This document shows positions 56,501 through 64,000 of a stretch of DNA of 64,000 nt, in pieces; within the stretch, counting starts at the first letter, position 1; every line of letters begins with the position of its first letter. A model generated the notes under the pieces. The model had not been told where the DNA came from, made no database searches, and saw only the letters and a list, made by a program, of their open reading frames with translations. The stretch is from Lathyrus oleraceus (Eukaryota; Streptophyta; Magnoliopsida; Fabales; Fabaceae): assembly GCF_024323335.1 (NCBI RefSeq), contig NC_066583.1, positions 16,086,665-16,150,664 on the forward strand, in the 5' to 3' direction. The translations under genes were made by a program, and so were the position numbers.

Positions 56501-57875
56501 GTTGACTTTAGTGAATCAAGGCCAAGGTGGTAAATTCAGAGTTGATGAGAATGGTGTTTTGAGATTTGGTGATCGGGTGTGTATTCCGGATGTTACTGAG
56601 CTTAAGAAGAGTATTCTGGAAGAAGGACATCGTAGTAGCTTGAGTATTCATCCTGGAGCTACGAAGATGTATCATGATCTGAAGAAGTTATTTTGGTGGC
56701 CGGGGATGAAGAGAGAAATTGCGGGTTTTGTTTATTCCTGTTTGACTTGTCAGAAGTCGAAGATTGAGCATCAGAAGCCGTCTGGGCTAATGCGACCGTT
56801 GGCTATTCCAGAGTGGAAGTGGGATAGTATCAGTATGGATTTTGTTTCTGGTTTGCCGAGGACGAATAAGAATTTTGAAGCCATTTGGGTGATTGTGGAC
56901 AGGTTGACAAAGTCGGCTCATTTCATTCCGATCAGAATGGATTATCCGTTAGAGAGATTAGCCGAGTTGTATATTGAGAAGATTGTAAGTTTGCATGGTA
57001 TTCCGTCCAGTATTGTTTCGGACAGAGATCCTAGATTTACATCGAAGTTCTGGGAAGGTTTGCAGAAGGCTTTGGGAACTAAGCTGAGATTGAGTTCTGC
57101 ATATCATCCGCAGACTGATGGTCAGACTGAGAGGACGATTCAGTCATTGGAGGATCTTTTGAGAGCTTGTGTTTTGGAAAAAGGAGGTGCTTGGGATTGT
57201 TACTTGCCTTTGATTGAGTTTACCTACAACAATAGTTTTCATTCGAGCATTGGTATGGCACCGTTTGAAGCTTTGTATGGTAGGAGATGTCGGACACCTT
57301 TGTGTTGGTATGAGTCCGGTGAGAGTGCTGTGGTTGGACCGGAGATTGTTCAACAAACTACCGAAAAGATTAAGATGATTCAGGATAAGATGAGAATTGC
57401 TCAGAGTCGTCAGAAGAGTTATCATGATAAGAGGAGGAAGTCACTTGAGTTCCAAGAGGGAGATCATGTGTTTCTTCGTGTTACTCCGATAACTGGTGTT
57501 GGTCGAGCTTTGAAGTCGAAGAAGTTGACACCTCGATTTATTGGTCCTTATCAGATTTTGGAGAGGATAGGAGAGGTAGCCTATCGTATCGCTTTACCGC
57601 CATCGCTTGCGAATTTGCATGATGTTTTCCATGTGTCTCAGTTGAGGAGATACATTCATGATCCGTCGCATGTAGTCCAAGTAGATGATGTACAGGTGAG
57701 AGATAACCTGACTGTTGAAACATCACCTATGAGGATCGAGGATCGAGAGTTGAAGCAGTTACGGGGTAAAGAGATTGCCTTGGTGAAGGTAGCTTGGGGA
57801 GGACCAGCAGGTGGCAGTGTGACTTGGGAACTGGAGAGTAAGATGAAGGAGTCCTATCCGGAGTTGTTCGCTTGA
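53505..57875 (+). CDS. gag-pol: Chromovirus gag-pol polyprotein with chromodomain
   Basis: A 1456-residue intact frame. The start at 53505 (MAGRGRDD) is chosen over the upstream open frame because gag homology begins there. Gag core about 40-220; three CCHC zinc knuckles (260-273, 280-293, 300-313); aspartic protease DTG (357-359); RT with VDYRQLNK near 582 and FIDD at 680-683. One RNase H has D829, E866, D891 and D934. Integrase zinc ligands are H1042, H1049, C1079 and C1082; catalytic D1112, D1173 and E1209 give DD35E. A GPY-type motif (FIGPYQ, 1345-1350) precedes a chromodomain at about 1403-1455. Chromodomains are thought to guide integration to marked chromatin. One frame encodes everything, with no stop codon between gag and pol. 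Confidence 0.97.
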   Translation: MAGRGRDDAAIAEALGMLAGVLGGNQNVMGMGAAHQLSEFQKNNPPMFKRAYDPDGAQKWLKEIERIFRVTECAENQKVRFGTHMLSEEADDWWVATRTELETAGNAEISWAVFRERFLRKYFPEDVRGKKEIEFLELKQGNRSVTEYAAKFTELSKYYTPYSEAAGEFSKCVKFENGLRPEIKQAIGYQRIRVFSDLVDCCRIFEQDSKARAESYQQRVDRKGKNQMDRGKPYAAGKGFQRQSGMKRPNGGDSSAPAKCYRCGQAGHRIHECTSNEKKCFKCGKGGHLAADCRLKTVTCFNCGELGHISPQCPKPKKENQSGGKVFALSGSETFADDRLIRGTCYINGFPLVAIIDTGATHSFISLDCAVKLKLEISEMFGSMVIDTPAKGSVTTTSVCLSCPLSIFGRDFGIDLVCLPLVQIDVILGMNWLVFNRVYINCFDKTVTFPEIEEGKSLFLSARQVNEEVADGAELFMLLATLEAKDKLVIGDLAVVCDFPDVFPEEVNELPPEREVEFSIDLVPGTRPISMAPYRMSAVELTELKSQLEDLLDKKFIRPSVSPWGAPVLLVKKKEGTMRLCVDYRQLNKVTIKNRYPLPRIDDLMDQLVGASVFSKIDLRSGYHQIRVKTEDIQKTAFRTRYGHYEYSVMPFGVTNAPGVFMEYMNRIFHPYLDQFVVVFIDDILVYSKSEEEHAEHLRVVLGVLREKKLFAKLSKCEFWLEEVSFLGHVISRGGVAVDPSKIEAVSKWEAPKSVVEIRSSLGLAGYYRKFIEGFSKLALPLTMLTRKGQAFVWDSKCEEGFQELKRRLTTAPILVLPSSSELFEVYCDASLLGLGGVLMQNKQVIAYASRQLRVHERNYPTHDLELAAVVFVLKLWRHYLYGSRFEVFSDHKSLRYLFDQKELNMRQRRWLEFLKDYDFGLNYHPGKANVVADALSRKSLHMSMLMVKELDLIKQFRDLSLVCESTHNSVKLGMLKLTSGILDEIREGQKSDMRLVDKLTLVNQGQGGKFRVDENGVLRFGDRVCIPDVTELKKSILEEGHRSSLSIHPGATKMYHDLKKLFWWPGMKREIAGFVYSCLTCQKSKIEHQKPSGLMRPLAIPEWKWDSISMDFVSGLPRTNKNFEAIWVIVDRLTKSAHFIPIRMDYPLERLAELYIEKIVSLHGIPSSIVSDRDPRFTSKFWEGLQKALGTKLRLSSAYHPQTDGQTERTIQSLEDLLRACVLEKGGAWDCYLPLIEFTYNNSFHSSIGMAPFEALYGRRCRTPLCWYESGESAVVGPEIVQQTTEKIKMIQDKMRIAQSRQKSYHDKRRKSLEFQEGDHVFLRVTPITGVGRALKSKKLTPRFIGPYQILERIGEVAYRIALPPSLANLHDVFHVSQLRRYIHDPSHVVQVDDVQVRDNLTVETSPMRIEDRELKQLRGKEIALVKVAWGGPAGGSVTWELESKMKESYPELFA

Positions 57876-57904
57876 GGTATGTTTTCGAGGACGAAAACTC
57901 TTTT

Positions 57905-57917
57905 AGTGGGGGAGAGT
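57905..57917 (+). other. Polypurine tract of the chromovirus
   Basis: AGTGGGGGAGAGT lies directly before the 3' LTR. Confidence 0.9.
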
Positions 57918-60078
57918 TGTAACACCCCAATTAAACTAAGCTAATTATTTGATTTAAATTAATATTTTATTTATTAATTTAATTGAATAATTGGATGTTT
58001 GGATTATTTTTATTTTATTATTATTTTGGAATAATAATTATTGGGATAATTATTTATTGGAATAATATATAAGTTGGAATTTAGAAAAAATCCCATTTTT
58101 GGTAAAAAGGTGAATTTCACGTGAAAAGGGAAAAGAGGCAGAAAGAGCAAAAAGCTAGAGAACGAAGGTTGAAGGAAGGGAAAAGCTTGGAGCTCGGAGG
58201 CTGCCGGATTAACTCAGGTAAGGGGGGTTTATCATCGGTTAAAGGGTATTATATGATAATATGTACTGGGTAGTAATAATCATTGTTTTACCTCTGATTG
58301 GATTGATGTATGCTGAAAATCTGAGAAATGTTGGGATGAACGAAATTGAATGATAATCGATGAAATTCGTAGGAATTAGATGGAGTAAGGTTAGCGATTT
58401 GAGAAGTTGAATGTATCTGAGTTGTAATTGATAAAACGAACGAAGTGCATGAAAAATTGGATTGTGGAAGTGTAGATCTGAGAATTCGTAGCAGAGAAAC
58501 CATGACAGATCTGGAATTGTGGTCTCTGGTCATACGCGTATGGCACTAGGCAATACGCGTATGAGATGGGCTGGTACGCGTATGGCACTAGGCAATACGC
58601 GTATGGAATGGCTTGGAAGTGGGAGTTTTGGCGCTGGTACGCGCCATACGCGTGTGATACGCATATCCCTGGATGTGGTACGCGTATGGTGTATGTCATA
58701 CGCGTATGAGTGAGAGAGATGAGGTTTTGAACGTGTTTTGGTCTCTGGTGATACGCGTATGGGAATGTGATACGCGTAGCATACGCGTATGGGCATGGGC
58801 GTTACGCGTATGGACTTTGGTCACGTGTGGGCAATACGCGTATGGCATGGGCAATACGCGTATGGGCAGAATGGTGAATTTTCTGTGATGTTACTGTGCA
58901 TTTTTTGACTGTTTAGGCTGAGTGATGTGACTTAGCTGATGTATGACATAGTAGGGATCATTTCCCGCTGTTTTGAGTAGTGTAGGTATTAGTTGAGAGT
59001 GCTAATACTGTGTTTGATTTTGTGGCATGATATGATATGCTGTTGTCGATGATATGTGATGGTATACATGATGATGTGAAATGTATGCATTTGTGAATAG
59101 ACTGTTGTGTGGCTTAGAGTGTGAGCATGTGTCTATTCTTGAATTGTTGTTGATGTTGCATTTGCTAGGTGATTAGCTTGCACATTGTGGCCCATTTGGG
59201 GTGGTAGCTAATTCCCATGGTGAGGAATTAGTGAGTTAGTCATTATTGGACTGTTGTTGATTGTTTGCATGCTAGGTGATTAGCGTGCATTTCATGGCCC
59301 ATTTGGGGTGGTAGCTAATTCCCATGGTGAGGAATTAGTGAGTGAGTCACTATGTCTCAAATGAGTGGGACTAGTGAGCTTGGTAGCCGTGCCTGGGTTT
59401 GGACGGTGAGGTTGAACTATATGTTCACAAATAGTCGGTACCGCATGCATGGAGTCTCATTGCATAATATATGTATGGCGTGTAATATGAATGGATGTAT
59501 TCCAATATTACACGTGTGTTTGTGTTGGTATTGTTGTGTGGTCATTGAGTATGGTTTGAGATTATACATATGCTATATGTTATTGTTAAGTATGATGTTT
59601 GAGTTGACGCTGCTGTTATTGAGTACGTGGTCTGGTTAGGGTGATTTGATGCGTTATTTACTTAACATTACATAATGTTGTATAATGCTCGTTATATTGA
59701 TTGAGGAACTCACCCTTACACTTATTTTTCAGGTAACGGGAAATGAGTTGAGTAGGAGCTAATTATTGGAGTCTAGTGTAGCCTCCGTAGTGGGTCGTGC
59801 TCTGATAGATGTAACATCGGGATGGGTTGTCCTAACTTGTTTTGAATGTTTTATTATTGGTTGAGAACCATTTTCCATGTAATGTTTTACATGATTGATG
59901 AAATTATATCCGCTGTGTTTTATGCAATTGTTTAAGTTTGAAATTAATAAAAGAGCATGACCTCTATATTGTTGAACGGTGTGAATATTTTGTGTGACAC
60001 CCTTAAAAGGGCATAATTACTCTGATGTTGTATTTTGATATTTAATTAAATTATTGGGGTATTTAGAAGGGTGTTACA
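57918..60078 (+). repeat. 3' LTR of the chromovirus
   Basis: 2161 bp, the same length as the 5' LTR and differing at two positions found by eye (58056, 59214). It repeats the TATA-like site, the CGCG palindrome array and the 107 bp duplication. Confidence 0.95.
58529..58864 (+). repeat. Array of ATACGCGTAT palindromes, 3' LTR
   Basis: This is the second copy of the array at 51830-52165, offset by 6699 bp, with no difference seen. Confidence 0.85.
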
Positions 60079-60083
60079 GACTG

Positions 60084-60947
60084 CACTGAGTCACTTGAGG
60101 AAATACAACAAAGATAAAAACTTATGTAATCTAGAGTGCTTCTAAGATAAGCAAATATTACAACAGTAAGAACAAAGTGTTTCACGTAGTAAGCAAAAGC
60201 TTCGTGAAGATTGAGAGAATAAAATGTTTTTATGTGTGTTGATATTTCAGTAAAATCTTGTGATGTTGTACTTGTGTGTCTCAATGTTGATTTGCAGTCC
60301 TTTATATAGAAGAGAAGGATCCGTTGAAAAATCATAGCAGATAATACCTCTTGAATAATAATTAGTGCCATAACTTATGTTGCTTGTTGCCAAAGCAACT
60401 TTCTCTTCTTGAATGACTACTTTCCAAAAATAGTTCCTTTTCATTTGTATTTTTGGAGTTAACGTCTCTTTCTGTATTAGGAAATCCATTTCCATAACTT
60501 TATTTGAAGTTAACGTTACTCTTCCTTATTTAGCAATTCCATAATCAGAGTCTTCGTGTTTCTGGAGATCTTGGAATCTTGCAATCTAACTTCTGATGTT
60601 GATCTCTTTTGAGTTCTGATGGTTTCTTCAGATAGCGCTGAGAACTTCTGGATTTTGACATACCGTTGTTCAGAGTCAGAACTTCTAGAGCGTACTTCTT
60701 GTTCAGATGCTTCTGATATATTGCTGTTTTGCTCAGAGTTAGACTTTTTTTGAACGTGTTTCTACTTCAGATGCTTCTGGTCTTCTGATAATTTGTATCT
60801 GATATGATTATGTATCTGATGATTTCTTCCTTCTTTCCTTAGAACCCTGCACACTTAGAAACTTTTCGTTAGGGTGCCATTTTTGGTTTCATCCTTTGTT
60901 ATCATCAAAATCATGGAATCTGTTGTAGAACAATTTCTGTTCTTACA
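60084..60947 (-). repeat. 3' LTR of the SIRE-like element, right piece
   Basis: It starts on the minus strand with TGTAAGAACAG (60947) after the polypurine tract and runs to the chromovirus target duplication. A TATA box TATATAAAGG lies at 60308-60299 on the minus strand. The short open frames are incidental. Confidence 0.8.
60299..60308 (-). promoter_or_regulatory. TATA box of the SIRE-like LTR
   Basis: TATATAAAGG on the minus strand, about 640 bp into the LTR. Confidence 0.55.
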
Positions 60948-61361
60948 ATCTCCCCCTTTTTGATGATGACAAAACAAACTTAATTAGCAGATGAAACATA
61001 AACAATATCAGATCAGATAGACAAGAGCTCCCCCTGAGATAGGCTAGGGAGTTCAGAAGTTCTAACCAGAGCTTCCAAGCAATGAGGTTTCTTGATACCT
61101 TCTGCAATTTCTTAAGTCTAGAGTTAGATAAATTAATTTTTAAGAAAAATATATTGCAGAGTGTTTAAGGTATTTAGACATTATTTTCATCAGAGTTATT
61201 AATGACTTCTCCCCCTTTTTATCAGAATCAAAAAGGCATAGCAAAAAATAATAATTCAAGAGAAAAACATTGCATTTAGATAAAAAGCATCAGAGGCAAA
61301 GAGAACAAGTAAACATCAGAAACAAGAAAAGCAAAACAACAGCAAACAAAATCCTAAGTGC
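60948..61361 (-). other. 3' region of the SIRE-like element with polypurine tract
   Basis: AAAAAGGGGGAGAT (60961-60948, minus strand) directly precedes the LTR. A second purine run AAAAAGGGGGAGAAG lies near 61220-61206. No gene is present. Confidence 0.75.
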
Positions 61362-63764
61362 CTAGGGGTTTGGAGGCGGAGGCATTCTCTGAAGCAATAG
61401 AGCAAGCATGTTCTGAATATTGTCGTTGACAGAGTCTTGTTTATCCATTCTGGCACGGAGTTCCTTCTGATCTTTCTTCAGTTCTTCCAGCGTCTGGAGA
61501 ACCATAGGAACAACAGATGAGGACTCCCCTTGAGTCAGAGCCTGCTGTGCTTCAGCTTCGGCAGCAGCAGCAGCATCAGCCAGAGCTTTAGCTTCAGCTT
61601 CCTTTACCCTTAGAATTTCAGCTTCCCTTGCTCTTTCTTCCTCCAGCCTTCTGGCTTCTTCTTCAGCTTCTCTTGCTAGTCTCTCTTCTTCCAGCCTTCT
61701 GGCTTCAGCTTCTCTTACAAGTCTTTCCTGGAGTCTTGCCTCAGCATCTCTGATAAAGTCGTTTCTGACTTGTTCAGAGATGTGCTTCAGTTTAAAAGCC
61801 TCAGAGGTCATCCAGCCAATGACTCTGTTCCAGTGTGTCCTTACAGAGTCAGGATCATCACTAACTTCAGAGTTAATGGTCAGAGACTTGACCTTTTGTA
61901 CTGAAGCCCCTGCGAACAGCATTATGGCTTCCTCAAGGGTAGGTATAGAAAGGTCAGGTTCAGAGGTATGAGGTGGAGAGGTTGAAGGGTTGAGGTTGAG
62001 TGTTAGAGGTTCAGGTTCTGCTTCAGGTTGAGGTTCAGATCTTTGGGGTGAAGAGTTTGGAGGGTTTAAGTCTAATGTTAGAGGTTCAGTTTCAGCTTCA
62101 GGTTCAGGTTCAGCGGAGGTGTTTGGAGGGGTGATATCAGAGGTGTGGAGGTCAGAGGGTTGAGTTTCAGAAGGTTGGTCTTCAGAAGTAATGTTGGTTG
62201 TTTGTTCTGGGGGAGGTGAAGTTGCTTCAGATTGTGTTGGTTGTTGTGAAGCAAGGTTTTGAGCCTGAATTTGGGCTAAGGTTGGAGAGTTAGGGTCAGA
62301 GTATTCTTGGTCAGAGGAGAGGTCAAGGTATGGAGGTGATTCTGGGGCTGAAGATGATGAGGAACTGGTTTGGTTCATTTTTTCAGCTTTAGATAAAGGT
62401 AGTGTTGTATGGGCAAGATTAAATTTGGGTAGAGGTTGTGAGGTTCTGGTTGTAGAAGGTGGGGTTTCAGAGGTTGTATATATAGGTGGTGTTGGGAGAG
62501 GATTAGAAGAAGCCATAAGTTGTTCAGAGGGAATAGAGGGAGCAGACGTACCAGTAGATATTTGCAGAGGCGCTGGAGATCTAGTTCCAGAAGTTTCTCC
62601 TATCCTTGCTCTCTTTGCCTTTGAAGACTTATTCTTAGGGGGACCTCTTTTGAACTTGACAAAATCTTCTTCTGAATCCAGACAATCGTCCAATCTGAAT
62701 TCAGATATGTCGACTCCTTCATCCTTTAGACGTTGCATGTAGAAGAGGATAGCGTCTCTGGGTTCATTCTTGAAGAACCTTGCAAGACCATGTGGCAACT
62801 TCCTCTGATCTTTCAAGGCATCCCAGGAGGTGTCCATAGTGGGTCTGACTTGAATCTTCTTCAGAATTCCCATGTTTTTCAGATTTCTGGCGTTCAGAGG
62901 CTTTCCAGTATCTATCGCCAGATCTTCCATCAGTCTGTTCTTCTCCAGATGATCTACCAACCCATTCTCAATGAAGACATCAGATATAAGCCTTCCCAGA
63001 GGAATGTAGGATTTGGGTTTCATGTTGTTTCTTGTCTCCCTTACAGAGTCTCTGAGATATCTGAAGAGAAGTGCAGGAAGGCAGAGCTTCACACCCTTGT
63101 GAATGCAATACAAAATGCACTTCTGATCTGCATTGATGTAGTCAGAGGAGTTTGATGTTGGGCGATGATGAATGGTTCCCAGAATGATCTTGAGCCATAC
63201 TCTAAGGTTCTGATGAAGTTCTTTGTTCTTTGAAGGATTTCTTTCAGTGTTGAGTTTGAAGATGGTTGGATTGATTACTTCAGCAATGCGCCTTGACCTA
63301 GGGTTGATGCTGTAAATCCTTTTTCCTCCAGTTTTCTCCATGTTTAGTAAAGAAGCAATTGACTTTTCAGTAATCACTATCTTTACCCCCAAAACATAGG
63401 AGACGATGACATGGTCATCAGCGTCTGCAAATCTCCAGAATTCTTTGATGAGATTTGGGTAAACAGGACCATAAAGCCTTTGGAAGTAGTTTTCCCACCC
63501 TTGTATACGGAGTTCTTCAGTAAGATCTACTCCATTTCTCCTCATGTTGTCGAAGTCCACCAGTGTTTCACATAACACATCCAGGCCCTCAAAGGGAGTT
63601 GCTAGGTTAATGTGAGGTTGACGATCAAGAACATGGGGTTCCTTGTACACTAGAGTAATGGAAACGCCTGTGACTGTTGGAGTTGGAGTGCTTGAACTTT
63701 GAGCTGTGGCGTTGGATTCCATTTGTTGAGAAAAGTTGAAAACTTGTTGTTGTTGAGCATCCAT
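61362..63764 (-). CDS. ORF in the env position of the SIRE-like element
   Basis: An 800-residue intact frame starting MDAQQQQ. It has a globular N-terminal half (about 60-370) of the kind often labelled 'putative plant transposon protein' (for example GWENYFQRLYGPVYP and VIVSYVLGVKI). A basic stretch (371-387, FKRGPPKNKSSKAKRAR) could be a nuclear localisation signal. Next comes a Pro/Ser/Thr-rich linker with an internal duplication (EPEPEAETEPLTLDLN and QPEAEPEPLTLNLN). A long charged coiled coil follows (about 670-745, rich in EAEARRLEEER), then a tail ending PPPPNP. I see no signal peptide and no membrane segment, so an envelope role is not supported. In SIRE-type elements an extra ORF sits here after pol. 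The function is unknown. Confidence 0.75.
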   Translation of the reverse strand: MDAQQQQVFNFSQQMESNATAQSSSTPTPTVTGVSITLVYKEPHVLDRQPHINLATPFEGLDVLCETLVDFDNMRRNGVDLTEELRIQGWENYFQRLYGPVYPNLIKEFWRFADADDHVIVSYVLGVKIVITEKSIASLLNMEKTGGKRIYSINPRSRRIAEVINPTIFKLNTERNPSKNKELHQNLRVWLKIILGTIHHRPTSNSSDYINADQKCILYCIHKGVKLCLPALLFRYLRDSVRETRNNMKPKSYIPLGRLISDVFIENGLVDHLEKNRLMEDLAIDTGKPLNARNLKNMGILKKIQVRPTMDTSWDALKDQRKLPHGLARFFKNEPRDAILFYMQRLKDEGVDISEFRLDDCLDSEEDFVKFKRGPPKNKSSKAKRARIGETSGTRSPAPLQISTGTSAPSIPSEQLMASSNPLPTPPIYTTSETPPSTTRTSQPLPKFNLAHTTLPLSKAEKMNQTSSSSSSAPESPPYLDLSSDQEYSDPNSPTLAQIQAQNLASQQPTQSEATSPPPEQTTNITSEDQPSETQPSDLHTSDITPPNTSAEPEPEAETEPLTLDLNPPNSSPQRSEPQPEAEPEPLTLNLNPSTSPPHTSEPDLSIPTLEEAIMLFAGASVQKVKSLTINSEVSDDPDSVRTHWNRVIGWMTSEAFKLKHISEQVRNDFIRDAEARLQERLVREAEARRLEEERLAREAEEEARRLEEERAREAEILRVKEAEAKALADAAAAAEAEAQQALTQGESSSVVPMVLQTLEELKKDQKELRARMDKQDSVNDNIQNMLALLLQRMPPPPNP

Positions 63765-64000
63765 AGTTGATGAAGAAGGAGATGAAGATGAAGTGTTTGC
63801 AGAAATGCTTCAGAGAGGGTTTTAGAGTGAATGAGAGTGATAAGTGTGTGAAATGTGAGAAAAGTGTTTAAATACCCTAAACGAAAACACATGCAAAACG
63901 ACACACTATTCAGCGTTAGCACAAAGCACAAGTTAGCACGCTTGGGGGAGAATGATTAAGGCTCATTAATGAATGTCTAATCCCAACAGTATGCACACTG
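63765..64000 (-). promoter_or_regulatory. Promoter-like region upstream of the env-position ORF
   Basis: On the minus strand, TATTTAAAC (about 63874-63866) lies about 100 nt before the ATG. It is followed by a CT-rich, ATG-poor stretch that resembles a plant 5' leader. This suggests, without proof, that the ORF could have its own transcript. Confidence 0.4.

Larger units (their letters stand above)
51219..60078 (+). mobile_element. Complete young Tekay-type chromovirus (Ty3/gypsy)
   Basis: 8860 bp: two 2161 bp LTRs, a primer-binding site, one intact gag-pol frame with C-terminal chromodomain, a polypurine tract and a perfect 5 bp target duplication GACTG (51214-51218, 60079-60083). By eye I find only two differences between the LTRs (51357 G / 58056 A; 52515 G / 59214 C). 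Everything needed for autonomous transposition seems present. It is inserted in the 3' LTR of the SIRE-like element. Confidence 0.96.
50983..64000 (-). mobile_element. SIRE/Maximus-like copia element (3' part)
   Basis: On the minus strand this is an env-position ORF (63764-61362), a short 3' region with a polypurine tract, and the 3' LTR (60947-50983). The LTR is interrupted by the chromovirus. The gag-pol part lies right of the window. The left outer end TGAAGGTGAG abuts copia-1. Removing the chromovirus and one target duplication gives an LTR of 1100 bp, close to what SIRE-type elements have. Confidence 0.78.

Noticed and set aside
61362..63764. True envelope glycoprotein
   Set aside because: No signal peptide, membrane segment or cleavage site is visible; only the position after pol recalls env.
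1..64000. tRNA, rRNA or snoRNA genes
   Set aside because: None recognised; the tRNA-like stretches are primer-binding sites.

Overview
The window is plant nuclear DNA made almost entirely of LTR retrotransposons, and I found no convincing host gene. Several Ty3/gypsy elements are of the Tat/Ogre type: LTRs up to about 4.7 kb, an extra ORF1 before gag, an intron between protease and reverse transcriptase, a degenerate first RNase H followed by a second RNase H, and a primer-binding site resembling the 3' end of a plant tRNA-Arg. These, with SIRE/Maximus-like copia and Tekay-type chromovirus sequence, suggest a legume, most likely tribe Fabeae (pea, vetch or faba bean). The species is an inference.

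Layout. 1-19406 is a plus-strand Ogre/Tat composite: the 3' end of element A (1-3206), a truncated LTR (3207-4474), element B (4475-14745) and a 4.7 kb LTR (14746-19406). It interrupts the integrase of minus-strand element D (19407-26677). D also carries a solo LTR with a perfect 5 bp target duplication inside its own intron (22528-24178). D's gag is interrupted at 26678 by minus-strand element E (3' LTR 26678-28599, pol 30855-34326, intron 34327-34570, gag-pro 34567-37596, ORF1 remnant 37809-38741). E is open-framed throughout. Upstream of E's ORF1 are two minisatellites and about 700 bp of unrecognised DNA. A plus-strand Ogre-like element F then begins (5' LTR 40067-44792). F's gag is cut at 45971 by a copia-type element with no recognisable polyprotein (copia-1). 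Copia-1 is cut at 50983 by a minus-strand SIRE/Maximus-like element, whose 3' LTR holds an intact, very young chromovirus (51219-60078, TSD GACTG). The SIRE-like element continues to the window end with an 800-residue env-position ORF.

How the parts work together. In B, D and E, Gag-Pro ends at a TAA that lies inside the 5' splice site of the intron. Unspliced RNA would therefore give Gag-Pro, and spliced RNA would give the Gag-Pro-Pol fusion. B and D carry only in-frame point-mutation stops, E has none, and the chromovirus looks complete.

Most unusual signal. The Ogre/Tat elements carry many short inverted repeats whose two arms change together while the centre stays constant. They occur just upstream of the TATA box, in the LTR R/U5 part, immediately after the pol stop, and throughout the 3' untranslated region. 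Copia-1 shows a similar pattern. Either structure is conserved, or a process such as intrastrand template switching during reverse transcription keeps perfecting palindromes.
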